Made by a program: the position numbers and the translations under genes. Of a stretch of DNA of 64,000 nucleotides, positions 44,354-56,424 are shown piece after piece; position 1 is the first letter of the stretch; each line of letters begins with the position of its first letter. The notes below the pieces were generated by a model, which was not told the origin of the DNA, searched no databases, and saw only the letters and a list, made by a program, of their open reading frames with translations. The stretch comes from an uncultured Alphaproteobacteria bacterium. Lineage in GTDB: Bacteria; Pseudomonadota; Alphaproteobacteria; HIMB59; GCA-002718135. The stretch lies in contig CACEMR010000002.1 of the NCBI GenBank assembly GCA_902560725.1, forward strand, positions 1 to 64,000. Reading direction: 5' to 3'.

Positions 44354-44647
44354 ATGTTAGTTAAATTAACACAAGATTTAAAAAATGGTTTTGGGCCTTG
44401 GAAAGAAATGCTTCTTGCAAATGGTCATAAACTTCAAGAACATGGAATGACTTGTATATTTGCAGCAACAGAAAAGGACAATGATAATAAATTAACAGTT
44501 ATTATTGACTTCGCTACACCAGAGGGCATGATGGGTTTCAAAAATGATGAAGAATTAACACAAAGAAGAATTGAGGCTGGTGCTATGGTGGAAACTACAG
44601 TAATGACACCAATGACTGCTGAAGCAGTTACTAATTTTTCAGGTTAA
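44354..44647 (+). CDS. Small protein, possibly DUF3764/ABM-type fold
   Basis: A 97-residue cytoplasmic protein, no signal or membrane segment. The pattern of an N-terminal strand, a Trp-containing helix (Phe-Gly-Pro-Trp-Lys-Glu), a Cys-containing strand (Met-Thr-Cys-Ile-Phe) and Thr-Val-Ile-Ile-Asp-Phe resembles small dimeric alpha/beta-barrel proteins such as DUF3764, known mainly in marine bacteria. I do not recognise a function. A good ribosome-binding site (AGGAG at 44344-44348) precedes it. It starts a three-gene run with an NTF2-like protein and a cupredoxin. Confidence 0.65.
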   Translation: MLVKLTQDLKNGFGPWKEMLLANGHKLQEHGMTCIFAATEKDNDNKLTVIIDFATPEGMMGFKNDEELTQRRIEAGAMVETTVMTPMTAEAVTNFSG

Positions 44648-44664
44648 TTAAGAAAGGAAAAAAT

Positions 44665-44985
44665 ATGAGTTTAATGGAAAGATATCAAAAAGCTATGAAA
44701 GATAAAAACGAAGCAGAGATGAATGATATATTGCATGATGATTTTAAGTTTACAATGCATTCATCTGGAAATGTTTTATCAAAATCTGATGTAGTTAGTT
44801 GGGCTATGACTGACGACATTAATTCAGACAAAGACAGAACTATATATGAGAACGATGAAATAGCTGTTCATCACTCCTTCGTTACTTTTAACGATGGCAA
44901 TACTCAAGCAGTAATGTCTGTTTTCAAAATAGAAGCTGGTAAAATTGTTTCTTTAGAAACTGGTGCCACTAATATGCCAAAATAA
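44665..44985 (+). CDS. SnoaL/NTF2-like small protein
   Basis: A 106-residue cytoplasmic protein with a helix-helix-strand start (Tyr-Gln-Lys-Ala-Met-Lys...Leu-His-Asp-Asp-Phe-Lys-Phe) and later beta strands (Ala-Val-His-His-Ser-Phe-Val-Thr, Ala-Val-Met-Ser-Val-Phe-Lys), the pattern of the NTF2-like/SnoaL cone fold, used by many small enzymes and binding proteins. The ligand is unknown. It is 17 bases after the DUF3764-like gene and two bases before the cupredoxin gene. Confidence 0.65.
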   Translation: MSLMERYQKAMKDKNEAEMNDILHDDFKFTMHSSGNVLSKSDVVSWAMTDDINSDKDRTIYENDEIAVHHSFVTFNDGNTQAVMSVFKIEAGKIVSLETGATNMPK

Positions 44986-44987
44986 AA

Positions 44988-45431
44988 ATGAGATTTTTAC
45001 TATTTGTCTTTTTATTTTTGATAGCTGCAACTCAACTTTTTGCAAAAACTGTTGAAGTTGAGATGTGGACTAACTTTAATGGTGAAAAAAAAAACCAACG
45101 ATATGAACCATTAATTGTATCGATTGATGAGGGGGATACTGTAATTTGGAAATCTGTTGAAAAAAGTCATAATGTAGAATTTATGACTGGTGGCGTCCCA
45201 GAAGGCGTTGGAGAATTTAAATCTAAAATTAGTCAAGATGCCGAATATACATTTACTATTCCAGGAATATATGCATATATTTGTTCACCCCATAAGACAG
45301 GGAAAATGTTAGGTTTTGTAATTGTTGGTAACGATAAAAGTAATTTAGATGATATTAAAGCTTTGAAATATAGAGGCATGTCCAAAAAATTTGCAAAGCA
45401 GCTTATTGAAGATATTGAGAATAATTATTAG
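44988..45431 (+). CDS. Pseudoazurin-like type 1 copper protein
   Basis: Secreted cupredoxin of 147 residues. A signal peptide (1-19, ending Leu-Phe-Ala) precedes a beta sandwich whose copper ligands are His61 (Ser-His-Asn-Val), Cys99, His102 and Met107 (Cys-Ser-Pro-His then Lys-Thr-Gly-Lys-Met). The Cys-x2-His-x4-Met spacing, and the distance from the first His, are those of pseudoazurin. A helical C-terminal tail (about 118-147) is also pseudoazurin-like. It would carry single electrons in the periplasm, for instance to a peroxidase, oxidase or copper nitrite reductase; no such partner is nearby. Confidence 0.88.
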   Translation: MRFLLFVFLFLIAATQLFAKTVEVEMWTNFNGEKKNQRYEPLIVSIDEGDTVIWKSVEKSHNVEFMTGGVPEGVGEFKSKISQDAEYTFTIPGIYAYICSPHKTGKMLGFVIVGNDKSNLDDIKALKYRGMSKKFAKQLIEDIENNY

Positions 45432-45434
45432 AGT

Positions 45435-45455
45435 AGAGCGGGCTAAACCCGCTCT
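45435..45455. terminator. Rho-independent terminator, cupredoxin/katG
   Basis: AGAGCGGG (45435-45442), five-base loop, CCCGCTCT (45448-45455): a perfect GC-rich stem between the convergent cupredoxin and katG genes, followed by an AT-rich run on both sides. It likely serves both strands. Confidence 0.8.
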
Positions 45456-45466
45456 TAAAATTTAAT

Positions 45467-47614
<2,148 letters not shown>

Positions 47615-47661
47615 TTATTTATAATTAATATATAAAGAAATTAAATTAAAGCAAAGTGAAA

Positions 47662-48069
47662 TTATAACTCAATTTTAAATTTTTCTGGTTTCCACGTCGC
47701 AGGTGCAAGCTCAAAATCTTCAAAATCAAAAGCTGGCGCCACAGTGCATCCAATTAAACTAAAAGAACCTGAAGATTTCATCGCAAACCATGTGTTAGAT
47801 TTAACAGTATAAATATAGTTATTATTAGACCCTAAAGAAAAAACCTCATATCCAATTCCGTCATTTGATGTAAAAACATCTAGAGGATCCCCTAAATAAA
47901 AATGTAAAATTTCATTTTTTGATAATCTATGCCAATGTGATTTTTCATTATTTTTTAATAAATAATATATTTGACTAACATTTTTATCTTTAAAGATTTC
48001 CACATAATGACCACCCTCTGGGTGATTAATCATTTTTAATTTTTTAATTAAAGTATCTGCGTCTTGCAC
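47662..48069 (-). CDS. DUF985 cupin-like protein
   Basis: A 135-residue cupin of the DUF985 (Cupin_5) family: Asn-His-Pro-Glu-Gly-Gly-His-Tyr near the N-terminus, Ile-Tyr-Tyr-Leu-Leu then Ser-His-Trp-His-Arg-Leu (about 43-48), and the C-terminal Gly-Cys-Thr-Val-Ala-Pro-Ala-Phe-Asp-Phe-Glu-Asp-Phe-Glu. The substrate is unknown. It directly follows ribA on the minus strand with no gap. Confidence 0.87.
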   Translation of the reverse strand: MQDADTLIKKLKMINHPEGGHYVEIFKDKNVSQIYYLLKNNEKSHWHRLSKNEILHFYLGDPLDVFTSNDGIGYEVFSLGSNNNYIYTVKSNTWFAMKSSGSFSLIGCTVAPAFDFEDFELAPATWKPEKFKIEL

Positions 48070-48660
48070 TTAAAGTAAATGACCAAGTTTGGTAATTTTT
48101 GTAGAAATATATTTTTCATTATACTTATTTGTATCAGTTGAAAGAGGAATTCGCTGATTAACTTCTACTCCCATATCTTTTAAAGCTTTAATTTTTTTTG
48201 GATTATTTGTCATTAAATCTAATTTTTTTATTGCTAGGAACTTTATCATTCCAGAAACGGTTTCATAAGTTCGTTCATCTTCTTTAAAACCAAGTTGATG
48301 ATTTGCTTCAACAGTATCCAGTCCTTTGTCTTGTAAGCTATAAGCCTTAATTTTATTTGATAGACCAATTCCTCTTCCTTCTTGTTGAAGATAAAACACA
48401 ACACCTCTTCCAATATTTGCAATTTGCTGAAGAGATTCGGTTAATTGATATCTACAATCACAGCGCATACTAAAAAAAGACTCACCAGTTATACATTGGG
48501 AATGTATTCTCGATAAAACTGGTTCGTTTGTTAATAAATCGCCCATACATATAGCTAAATGATCCTTTGATTCTTTTTGATCTGTAAATGCATGAACAGT
48601 AAATTCACCGATGTCAGTTGGAAGTTTACTTGTTTCAATAAATTTTAACTCATTATTCAT
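48070..48660 (-). CDS. ribA: GTP cyclohydrolase II
   Basis: First step of riboflavin synthesis, opening the GTP imidazole ring. The zinc ligands lie in Ser-Gln-Cys-Ile-Thr-Gly-Glu and Ser-Met-Arg-Cys-Asp-Cys-Arg (about 56-71), and the catalytic region Leu-Gln-Gln-Glu-Gly-Arg-Gly-Ile-Gly-Leu near 91-100. At 196 residues it is the stand-alone RibA, without the RibB domain. The C-terminal Pro-Lys-Lys-Ile substrate loop is present. The ribA-hisI gap is 40 bases. Confidence 0.95.
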   Translation of the reverse strand: MNNELKFIETSKLPTDIGEFTVHAFTDQKESKDHLAICMGDLLTNEPVLSRIHSQCITGESFFSMRCDCRYQLTESLQQIANIGRGVVFYLQQEGRGIGLSNKIKAYSLQDKGLDTVEANHQLGFKEDERTYETVSGMIKFLAIKKLDLMTNNPKKIKALKDMGVEVNQRIPLSTDTNKYNEKYISTKITKLGHLL

Positions 48661-48700
48661 TAAAGTAGACCTTTATTCTTTTATTATTTTTTGTAAATAA

Positions 48701-49174
48701 TTATAATTTTGTTGGATTTGGCGTATCTCCATAAACTTTATCTGGATCAAAAACCTTTTCTTTTTCTTCAAATTTTAGAATGATTTTAGAATTATTATTA
48801 TCCAATGGAATACTTCTATAAAAGCAAGATCTATAACCAACATGGCAGCTAGCACCACCTTGTACATCAACTCTTAGCCAAACACAGTCTTGATCATCAT
48901 CAATTCTTATTTCTTTTATTTTTTGAATAAGGCCACTAGTTTTACCTTTATGCCAGAGTGATTTTCTACTTCGAGAAAAGTAAACAGCCTCTCCTAAACT
49001 AATTGTTTTTTTAAAAGCTTCTTCATTCATATATCCTTGCATTAATACTTCACCTGAAGAAAAGTCAGTTGTTACGACAGGAATAAGACCATTTGCATCA
49101 AACTTTGGTGCGAGCTCATCTGACTCTTCAACTTGTTCAATTGACTTCCTTTTTTCAAATTCTATATTACTCAT
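48701..49174 (-). CDS. hisI: Phosphoribosyl-AMP cyclohydrolase
   Basis: Third step of histidine synthesis. The metal-binding [12 protein letters not shown] and Ser-Cys-His-Val-Gly-Tyr-Arg-Ser-Cys blocks are present, with Trp-His-Lys-Gly-Lys-Thr-Ser-Gly before them. The length is 157 residues with a C-terminal Lys/Glu extension. It lies about 25 kb from the his operon, and hisE there is separate, so the two activities are unfused. It overlaps hemB by eight bases. Confidence 0.95.
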   Translation of the reverse strand: MSNIEFEKRKSIEQVEESDELAPKFDANGLIPVVTTDFSSGEVLMQGYMNEEAFKKTISLGEAVYFSRSRKSLWHKGKTSGLIQKIKEIRIDDDQDCVWLRVDVQGGASCHVGYRSCFYRSIPLDNNNSKIILKFEEKEKVFDPDKVYGDTPNPTKL

Positions 49175-50168
49175 TTTTCAGTTTTTCGGCTATTTCTAAT
49201 GCAAAGTAAGTAAGTATACCATTTGCACCTGCTCTTTTAAAAGATAAAAGAGACTCCTTAATTACTTTTTCGTTTAACCAACCTTTATTAATTGACTCTT
49301 TGATCATAGAGTACTCCCCAGACACTTGATAAGCAAAAGTTGGAACTTTAAACTCTGATTTTATTTTAGAAATTATATCCAGATAAGGCATACCGGGTTT
49401 TACCATAACCATGTCAGCTCCCTCATTAATATCAAAAGCTACTTCTCTCAGTGCTTCATCACTATTTGAAGGATCCATTTGATAAGTTAATTTACCATCT
49501 TTACCCAAATTTGAACCTGAGCCTATAGCATCTCTAAATGGTCCATAAAAACCAGAAGCGTATTTAGCAGCATATGACAAAATAAGTGTATCTTGAAAAT
49601 TATTATTATCTAAGCATTTTCTAATTCTTCCTACGCGTCCATCCATCATATCAGAAGGTGCAATTACATCACAACCAGCATTTACTTGAACTAAAGCCTG
49701 CTTTTCTAATATTTCTAGAGTCTTATCATTATCAATTTTATTATCTATTAATAACCCATCGTGTCCATGATCAGTAAATGGATCAAGAGCAACATCACAA
49801 ATAATTCCAATTTCAGAAAATTCTTTTTTTATACTTTTGATAGATCTGCAAACTAAATTATTTTCATCAATTGCTAAGCTTCCTTGTGCATTTTTTAACC
49901 CAGTATCTATTTGTGGAAATATAGCGATCGCAGGAATTGATAGTCTAACCGCATCTTCAACTCTATGTAAAAGTTTATCAATAGAATATCTATTAACACC
50001 TGGCATTGATTGAATAGGATCTTCAACATTATCACCCTCACACACAAACAAAGGTAGTATTAAATCACTAGAACCAAGATTATTTTCAGCAACTAGCCTA
50101 CGTGAAAACTCTCTCATTCTATTACGTCTAAGTCTTGTGCTTGGAAACTTGCCTTGAATGTTAGTCAT
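49167..50168 (-). CDS. hemB: Delta-aminolevulinic acid dehydratase
   Basis: Porphobilinogen synthase of haem synthesis, joining two aminolevulinates. The active-site lysines are in Tyr-Ala-Ala-Lys-Tyr-Ala-Ser and Met-Val-Lys-Pro-Gly-Met. The zinc-binding Cys triplet of the E. coli type is absent: the region reads [12 protein letters not shown], the Mg-dependent type usual in alphaproteobacteria. The length is 333 residues. It is three bases downstream of thrS. Confidence 0.97.
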   Translation of the reverse strand: MTNIQGKFPSTRLRRNRMREFSRRLVAENNLGSSDLILPLFVCEGDNVEDPIQSMPGVNRYSIDKLLHRVEDAVRLSIPAIAIFPQIDTGLKNAQGSLAIDENNLVCRSIKSIKKEFSEIGIICDVALDPFTDHGHDGLLIDNKIDNDKTLEILEKQALVQVNAGCDVIAPSDMMDGRVGRIRKCLDNNNFQDTLILSYAAKYASGFYGPFRDAIGSGSNLGKDGKLTYQMDPSNSDEALREVAFDINEGADMVMVKPGMPYLDIISKIKSEFKVPTFAYQVSGEYSMIKESINKGWLNEKVIKESLLSFKRAGANGILTYFALEIAEKLKNE

Positions 50169-50171
50169 AAT

Positions 50172-52097
50172 TTATTCTATAGGTGATTTTGTTTCTTTGG
50201 ATAAGGTAGTAACAATTTCATCTAATTTAAAGGTTTTTGTTTCTGATGATCCAATTCTTCTAACTGAAGTTGTTTTTTCTTGAGACTCTTTTTTTCCAAC
50301 AGCGATTATTATAGGGACCTTGCTATTGCTATGTTCTCGAATTTTATAGCCTATTTTTTCATTTCTTAAATCTACATCAGCCCTAATACCATTTTTGATC
50401 AATTCATTTTTAACGTTAATGGCATAATCATCAGTATCAGAAGTAATTGTCGCCACCATTACTTGTAATGGTGAAAGCCAAAGAGGCAGATGACCAGCGT
50501 AATGTTCAATAAGTATCCCTGTGAATCTTTCTAGAGAACCAAAGAGTGCTCTATGAAGCATAACTGGTGTTTTTTTATTCCCATCTTCTCCAACATAAGT
50601 TGCGCCTAGTCTCCCTGGTAAGTTTAAATCTACTTGTAATGTTCCACATTGCCAATCTCTTCCAATTGCATCCCTTAAAACAAACTCTAATTTTGGACCG
50701 TAAAACGCTCCTTCCCCTGGGTTAAGCGTGTACTCGAGACCTGTTGCTTCCATGGCCTGCATTAATGCAGCCTCAGCCTTATCCCAAACAGCATCATCCC
50801 CTACTCGTTTTTCTGGTCTGTCAGAAAACTTAATTCTGACATTATCAAAACCAAAATCTTTATAAATACTTAGTATCAAGTCACATACAGTTTTACTCTC
50901 TTGAGTTATTTGATCTTCTGTGCAAAATATATGCGCATCATCTTGTGTGAATGCTCTTACTCGCATTAATCCGTGAAGGGCTCCTGAAGGTTCATAACGA
51001 TGTACTTTTCCAAATTCAGATAATAAAAATGGAAGGTCTCTATAACTTTTTAGACCTTGTTTAAAAATTTCTACAGCACCAGGGCAGTTCATTGGTTTGA
51101 TTGCATAAATTTTGTCATCCTTTGCTTCAGTCCTAAACATCATGTCACTAAACTTATCCCAGTGACCAGAGGTTTCCCATAGAGACTTATCCATCATGTC
51201 TGGTGTATTAGTTTCTACATAACCTGCCTTATCTTGTCTGTTTCGCATATAATTTATTAAAGATTGGAACAACGTCCAACCTTTAGGGTGCCAAAAAACA
51301 GCTCCTGGAGCCTCCTCTTGAAAATGAAATAGATCCATTTCTTTTCCAAGTTTACGGTGATCTCTTTTTTCTGCTTCTTCAATTTGTAATAGATGTTGTT
51401 CAAGATCTTTCTCAGTCGCCCATGCCGTACCATAAATTCTTGTAAGCATTGCATTAGACGAGTCTCCTCTCCAATATGCACCAGCAACTTTCATTAATTT
51501 AAATGCCTTACCAATCTGCTTCGTTGAAACCATATGTGGACCTCGGCATAAGTCCAACCAACCACCTTGTTTGTAAATACTAATTTCCTCATTATCAGAT
51601 AAATCATTTATTAATTCAACCTTGTAGTTTTCACCCTTATCTTTAAAATATTTTATCGCTTCATCTTTAGACCATACTTCCCTGACAAAACTTTCATTAC
51701 GCTGAATAATTTCATGCATTTTTTTTTCAATTTTTGGAAGATCAGATAAAGTAAATGGTTCGTTTCTTGCAAAATCGTAATAGAAACCATTTTCTATAGC
51801 TGGGCCAATCGTAACTTGTGTACCAGGAAACAATTCTTGAACTGCTTCAGCCATCACATGCGCACAATCATGTCGAATTAGTTCAAGAGCTTCTTCACTA
51901 TCTTTTTTTAAAATTGCAACTGATACGTCAGTATTAATAGGTAAGCTAATGTCCTTTATTTCATCGTTTATTTTTACAGCAACTGACTCTTTAGCAAGTG
52001 ATTTAGAAATCTGTGAAGCTAGGTCTAATCCACTAATTCCCTTATCTACTTCTTTTTTGTTTCCATCAGGAAATGTAATTGTAATTTTTTCACTCAT
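50172..52097 (-). CDS. thrS: Threonyl-tRNA synthetase
   Basis: Class II synthetase charging tRNA-Thr. Domains in order: TGS (1-60), the editing domain with His-Asp-Cys-Ala-His (about 74-78) and [10 protein letters not shown], the catalytic core with motif 2 and the zinc-binding Cys/His residues (Met-Asn-Cys-Pro-Gly), and the anticodon-binding domain from about 540. The length is 641 residues (642 in E. coli). It overlaps cysS by four bases. Confidence 0.97.
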   Translation of the reverse strand: MSEKITITFPDGNKKEVDKGISGLDLASQISKSLAKESVAVKINDEIKDISLPINTDVSVAILKKDSEEALELIRHDCAHVMAEAVQELFPGTQVTIGPAIENGFYYDFARNEPFTLSDLPKIEKKMHEIIQRNESFVREVWSKDEAIKYFKDKGENYKVELINDLSDNEEISIYKQGGWLDLCRGPHMVSTKQIGKAFKLMKVAGAYWRGDSSNAMLTRIYGTAWATEKDLEQHLLQIEEAEKRDHRKLGKEMDLFHFQEEAPGAVFWHPKGWTLFQSLINYMRNRQDKAGYVETNTPDMMDKSLWETSGHWDKFSDMMFRTEAKDDKIYAIKPMNCPGAVEIFKQGLKSYRDLPFLLSEFGKVHRYEPSGALHGLMRVRAFTQDDAHIFCTEDQITQESKTVCDLILSIYKDFGFDNVRIKFSDRPEKRVGDDAVWDKAEAALMQAMEATGLEYTLNPGEGAFYGPKLEFVLRDAIGRDWQCGTLQVDLNLPGRLGATYVGEDGNKKTPVMLHRALFGSLERFTGILIEHYAGHLPLWLSPLQVMVATITSDTDDYAINVKNELIKNGIRADVDLRNEKIGYKIREHSNSKVPIIIAVGKKESQEKTTSVRRIGSSETKTFKLDEIVTTLSKETKSPIE

Positions 52098-53476
52098 CTA
52101 GATTTTCGCCAAATTGTTCCCTTATCAGTATCCTCTATTTCTATACCTTTTTCTCTCAATGTATCTCTTATAGTATCTGCCAAACTAAAATTTTTACTGC
52201 GTCTAGCTTCATTACGCTCATTTATCAACCTTTCAATTTCTTCACTATTATCACCACTATTTTGATTATATCCAAGCCAATTTTCTGGCTCATTTTCTAA
52301 TATCCCTAAAATTTTTCCAGTTGATAAAAGATTTTTTTTAATATCAACCCTTTTACTATCAGAAGCTGATGAGACACTATTAGCTTCTTCATTAAGTTTA
52401 GCAATTACTTTTGGAGTATTTAAGTCGTCTAAAAAGGTCTCCATTATAGAATTAGAAGGCAAATCAGGATCTATATTTATGTCAGATAATTCCAAAAGAA
52501 CTCTATATAAACGATCAAGCATTTTACTATTCTGTTCAATGATTTCTTCCGTCCAGTTTAGTGGTTGTTTATAATGTGCAGATAGTAATGTTAAACGTAA
52601 AACTTCACCTTTATATTTTTTATTAAGTTCATGAACTAATCGAATGTTGCCAATGGATTTTGACATTTTTTCACCCTCAACATTAACAAAACCATTGTGA
52701 AACCAGTAAGCAGCAAAATCTTTAGGATCTTTATTTCTTGATATAGAACAAGTTTGTGCAATTTCATTTTCATGATGAGGAAATACTAAATCAATACCTC
52801 CACTGTGAATATCAAATGGCAAACCTAGTGATTTTTCTGACATCACAGAACACTCTAGATGCCAACCCGGTCTACCAAACCCCCAAGGTGATTTCCAACC
52901 AGGAAGTGGCGATGGTGATGGTTTCCATAATACAAAATCAGCCGGATCTTTTTTAAAAGGAGCAACTTCAACCCGGCTCCCAGCTATTTGTTCGTCTCTA
53001 TTTCTTTTAGATAAAACTCCATATTGTTCAAAACTTGGCACATGAAACAATACATGACCATCTTTTTCATAGGCTTTATTTTCATTAATTAATTTTTGGA
53101 TTAACTCAATCATTTCTTTTATATGATCAGTTGCCCTTGGTTGAATATCTGGAAGATTGACTCCTAAGGCTCCCATGTCGTTATTATAAATCTCAGTATA
53201 TTTGGAAGTAATGACATTAATGTCTTCGCCTGTTTCTTTCGAAGCTTCTATAATTTTATCATCAATATCAGTTATGTTTGAAACATAAGTAACTTTTTTA
53301 AATTGTGTTTTTAAAACACGAACTAATAAATCATTAACAACTGCCATTCGAGCATTGCCAATATGAGCAAAATTATAAACAGTTGGACCACATGCATAAA
53401 TTCTTACATGTGAAGGATCAACAGGTTTAAAAATTTCTTTTTTTCCACTTAATGTGTTTTGTATTTGTAATGCCAT
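52094..53476 (-). CDS. cysS: Cysteinyl-tRNA synthetase
   Basis: Class I synthetase charging tRNA-Cys. The N-terminal zinc Cys is in Tyr-Ala-Cys-Gly-Pro-Thr-Val-Tyr, HIGH reads His-Ile-Gly-Asn near 36-39, the remaining zinc ligands are in Trp-His-Leu-Glu-Cys and His-His-Glu-Asn-Glu, and KMSKS is in Gly-Glu-Lys-Met-Ser-Lys-Ser (about 265-271). The length is 460 residues. It is coupled to thrS and 16 bases after the DUF2141 gene. Confidence 0.97.
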   Translation of the reverse strand: MALQIQNTLSGKKEIFKPVDPSHVRIYACGPTVYNFAHIGNARMAVVNDLLVRVLKTQFKKVTYVSNITDIDDKIIEASKETGEDINVITSKYTEIYNNDMGALGVNLPDIQPRATDHIKEMIELIQKLINENKAYEKDGHVLFHVPSFEQYGVLSKRNRDEQIAGSRVEVAPFKKDPADFVLWKPSPSPLPGWKSPWGFGRPGWHLECSVMSEKSLGLPFDIHSGGIDLVFPHHENEIAQTCSISRNKDPKDFAAYWFHNGFVNVEGEKMSKSIGNIRLVHELNKKYKGEVLRLTLLSAHYKQPLNWTEEIIEQNSKMLDRLYRVLLELSDINIDPDLPSNSIMETFLDDLNTPKVIAKLNEEANSVSSASDSKRVDIKKNLLSTGKILGILENEPENWLGYNQNSGDNSEEIERLINERNEARRSKNFSLADTIRDTLREKGIEIEDTDKGTIWRKSR

Positions 53477-53492
53477 TTATCTAATATTTTAT

Positions 53493-53915
53493 TTAATAAT
53501 TTAGTTCTATTATCACGGGTTCGCCATGAACTAAATCTATTGCAGCTTTTTTAAACGAAGGAGGGCCTTTTGGTTCATAATTATTACTAAAAGCAAAGCC
53601 CTCTTTTGGTCTCCAGAATAAGCCAGTTTTAAGTTTTCCATCTGAGTCTTCATCATGGTAGGCAACAATTGCTATTTTTCCCTCATGAATTTTACTTAAA
53701 GGAACTACAACTTCGCCTTTTTGAGCCCTTTTTCTTACACTTTCTATTGCCAAATCTTCATTTAAAAAACTATCCTTAGAGTCATATATTTTAACATCTA
53801 TAAAACCATCTCCATGCTCAACATTTGGGAAAATTATAGTCCCGTGAGCGTAAAGGCAAGATGACCATGTGACGGATAAGCAAAAAAAGATTATTTTAGT
53901 AAAAATGCTTTTCAT
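53493..53915 (-). CDS. DUF2141-family secreted protein
   Basis: Periplasmic protein of 140 residues. A signal peptide (1-23, ending Leu-Tyr-Ala) leaves a mature N-terminus beginning with His. The DUF2141 core is clear: Tyr-His-Asp-Glu-Asp-Ser-Asp-Gly-Lys-Leu (about 86-95), Pro-Lys-Glu-Gly-Phe-Ala-Phe-Ser-Asn-Asn and Gly-Pro-Pro-Ser-Phe. The Asp/Asn loop could bind calcium. The function is unknown. Start choice is supported by the signal peptide. It is divergent from pabB. Confidence 0.83.
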   Translation of the reverse strand: MKSIFTKIIFFCLSVTWSSCLYAHGTIIFPNVEHGDGFIDVKIYDSKDSFLNEDLAIESVRKRAQKGEVVVPLSKIHEGKIAIVAYHDEDSDGKLKTGLFWRPKEGFAFSNNYEPKGPPSFKKAAIDLVHGEPVIIELNY

Positions 53916-53943
53916 ATAAGTATCATAATTATAATAGAATCAA

Positions 53944-55149
53944 GTGCTGAACAACAACGAATATTTAAATAGATTATATCAATCTGATAAACCTCTCATT
54001 ATTTACAAAAATGATAAAGGTTTTGACGTATATACGGATTTTTCTAAAAAATTTTTAATTAATAAAAAAAATATAAAAAACTTTCTTAACTCGCAAACTA
54101 AGAAAAAACAGTCAAATTCAAAAAATTTAAATTGCTATATAGGTTTCTTTGGATACAAACTGTTATGTGAAAATATAGGTATAAAATTACCTAAACAAAA
54201 AACTAATAATTTTTACACTGGTCTTTTTTATCAACCATTAACTAAAATTAGTATTAGAAAAAAAATTTCAATACAAAGTATAAAACCAAATTTCAGAAAT
54301 ATAAAAATAAACAAAAAAAATTATGAATTATTAGATAAGAAATTTAACCTTAATTTAACGTTACAACAGTATTCTAAATTATTTAAAAATTTTTCTAAAA
54401 ATATAAAACAAGGAAAAACCTATCAAATAAAAATTGCTCAAAATTATTCAAAAAAAGGGACAATAAACGCTATAGATCTATTTTGGAAATTAATGAGAAT
54501 GAATGAGTCACCAGAAAGTTTTTTAATAAGAGATAAAAATTTTAATATAATTAGTTGTTCACCTGAAACACTTATCTTGAAAAAAAATAATTTAATAAAA
54601 ACTAAACCTATTGCGGGTACTCTTCGGAAAACAAAAAATACAAATCAAAAAAAAGCCCTAACTTTTTTTAGAAAAAATGAAAAAGAAACAAAAGAACATA
54701 ATATGATTGTTGATATGGAAAGAAATGATCTTGCTAAAATATGTAAAACTGGTTCAGTAAAAATAGAAAAATTAAAAAAAGTAGAAGAATATAGAGATCT
54801 ATTTCATTATGTTACAACCATTAAGGGTCTATTAAAAAATAAAATAACTAATCATGAAATAATTTCTTCATTGATGCCTGGAGGTTCTGTTATTGGTTGT
54901 CCTAAAATTAGTACAATTCAACTTTTAAATAAAAAAGAAAAATATGATCGCAATATTTATACTGGAAGTTTTGGCATAATACATGCCAATGGTGATATGC
55001 GTTTTAATATCATGATACGAACACTCCTTAACTTTAAAAATAAAATTGATTTATCTGTAGCCAGTGGAGTTATTTTAGGTAGTACCGCAAAAAAAGAATA
55101 CAATGAAAATTATATAAAAGCCAAATCTCTTTTGGAGCTATTTAACTAA
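53944..55149 (+). CDS. pabB: Aminodeoxychorismate synthase component I
   Basis: Chorismate-using enzyme (401 residues, GTG start) that with PabA makes 4-amino-4-deoxychorismate for folate. The C-terminal catalytic domain has Ile-Val-Asp-Met-Glu-Arg-Asn-Asp (about 255-262), the PabB-like Pro-Gly-Gly-Ser-Val-Ile-Gly-Cys-Pro-Lys (312-321) and Asn-Ile-Met-Ile-Arg-Thr. At 222-226 it reads Pro-Ile-Ala-Gly-Thr; E. coli PabB has Lys there, while anthranilate synthase TrpE has Ala. Folate neighbours support PabB, but TrpE-like activity is possible. It heads the folate operon and shares one base with pabA. Confidence 0.85.
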   Translation: MLNNNEYLNRLYQSDKPLIIYKNDKGFDVYTDFSKKFLINKKNIKNFLNSQTKKKQSNSKNLNCYIGFFGYKLLCENIGIKLPKQKTNNFYTGLFYQPLTKISIRKKISIQSIKPNFRNIKINKKNYELLDKKFNLNLTLQQYSKLFKNFSKNIKQGKTYQIKIAQNYSKKGTINAIDLFWKLMRMNESPESFLIRDKNFNIISCSPETLILKKNNLIKTKPIAGTLRKTKNTNQKKALTFFRKNEKETKEHNMIVDMERNDLAKICKTGSVKIEKLKKVEEYRDLFHYVTTIKGLLKNKITNHEIISSLMPGGSVIGCPKISTIQLLNKKEKYDRNIYTGSFGIIHANGDMRFNIMIRTLLNFKNKIDLSVASGVILGSTAKKEYNENYIKAKSLLELFN

Positions 55150-55706
55150 TGATTTATCTCATCGATCACGAAGATTCATTTACATATAATCTTGCGCATT
55201 TATTAGATGATATTGAGCCAACTTTTGTATCCAATTACTATGAAATTAATAAGGAAAAATTAGAAAAATCTTCAACTATTGTTCTCTCTCCAGGTCCTGG
55301 AGAGCCTAAGAACTATCCTCAAACAACAAAGATTTATAAACAATATAAAGCCAAGAAAAAAATACTTGGTATATGTTTAGGTTTCCAACAAATAGTTTTT
55401 TCAGAGGGAGCAAAAATAGTTCAACAAAAGAATATACTACATGGATATCAAAGTCTTATTAAAATAGTAAATAACAAATCAATTTTTAAAAAAAATTCAG
55501 AATTTCTGGGTGGAAGATATCACTCATTAAAAATGGCAGAACCGTTTCTTTCCAAATCTATGTCTATTACCATGCGCTGTAAAAAAACAAATGTAGCAAT
55601 GGCTGTTGAAGATGATATTAACAAAGTCTATGGATTTCAATTTCACCCAGACTCTTTTTTAACCCCAAATGGAAAATACCTTATTAAAAAAGTCATTTCG
55701 CGTTAA
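55149..55706 (+). CDS. pabA: Aminodeoxychorismate/anthranilate synthase glutaminase
   Basis: Class I glutamine amidotransferase (185 residues) supplying ammonia to PabB. The nucleophile Cys76 is in Gly-Ile-Cys-Leu-Gly-Phe-Gln-Gln; the oxyanion block is Ser-Pro-Gly-Pro-Gly-Glu-Pro. The catalytic His/Glu block, normally Phe-His-Pro-Glu-Ser, reads Phe-His-Pro-Asp-Ser here (His166, Asp168), a conservative Glu-to-Asp change. Such subunits can serve TrpE as well. The start overlaps the pabB stop and the end overlaps pabC by 38 bases. Confidence 0.9.
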   Translation: MIYLIDHEDSFTYNLAHLLDDIEPTFVSNYYEINKEKLEKSSTIVLSPGPGEPKNYPQTTKIYKQYKAKKKILGICLGFQQIVFSEGAKIVQQKNILHGYQSLIKIVNNKSIFKKNSEFLGGRYHSLKMAEPFLSKSMSITMRCKKTNVAMAVEDDINKVYGFQFHPDSFLTPNGKYLIKKVISR

Positions 55707-56424
55707 AGATTTAAGGACAATTACTTTTAATTCTCTTTGGGGATACAAAGGTATATTTACAACTATAAGATTAATAGGAAATAAACCAAATTTAATTTTA
55801 GTTGAAGAACACTTAAAAAAACTTAACAAAGATATACGATATTTTGGTATAAACTTTAAAATATCAAAACAATTTCTAATTAAATTTATTAAAAATAATT
55901 CTAAAATTAAAAGTTATGACCATCTATTACGTGTAGCAATTACAAAAAAAATTTTATCTTTATCTTTACGTAAAAGAATTAAAGAAGATAAATTTTTTAC
56001 AGCCCAAATTTATCGTTATCAAAGAGTCTTGCCTGCTTTTAAAAACTTACAATATAAAAAAATAATTTCTTTACAAAAAAGTATTAATTTAAAAAAAGAA
56101 GAAATTATTTTTTATAAAAGAAATAGAATTCTTGAAGGATCAACAACAAATATAATCTGTATTCGAAATAATAAACTATTTATTCCCAAGAATTCATATT
56201 ACTTTGGAGTTACAATTTCCTATTTGCTAAAAAAATTACCTTATAAAATTCAAAAAACAGATATTATTATTTCTAATCTAAGTAAATTTGATGAAATACT
56301 TTTAGTTGGTTCAGGTAAAGGTGTCGTTAGTATTTCTTCCATTAAAAAATTAAATTGGTATAGGTCTTCTATGAAGATCTATAATTATTTATCTCGAAAA
56401 TACTCTAAACTTTTAATAAAATGA
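55669..56424 (+). CDS. pabC: Aminodeoxychorismate lyase (class IV aminotransferase fold)
   Basis: PLP fold-type IV enzyme (251 residues). The PLP-lysine is likely that in Ala-Phe-Lys-Asn-Leu-Gln-Tyr (about 124), and the family's Ile-Leu-Glu-Gly-Ser-Thr-Thr-Asn-Ile (about 159-167) contacts the cofactor. By context it cleaves aminodeoxychorismate to p-aminobenzoate and pyruvate; branched-chain or D-amino acid aminotransferases share the fold, so context carries the call. Its ATG overlaps the end of pabA by 38 bases, and its end overlaps folP by four. Confidence 0.85.
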   Translation: MENTLLKKSFRVKDLRTITFNSLWGYKGIFTTIRLIGNKPNLILVEEHLKKLNKDIRYFGINFKISKQFLIKFIKNNSKIKSYDHLLRVAITKKILSLSLRKRIKEDKFFTAQIYRYQRVLPAFKNLQYKKIISLQKSINLKKEEIIFYKRNRILEGSTTNIICIRNNKLFIPKNSYYFGVTISYLLKKLPYKIQKTDIIISNLSKFDEILLVGSGKGVVSISSIKKLNWYRSSMKIYNYLSRKYSKLLIK

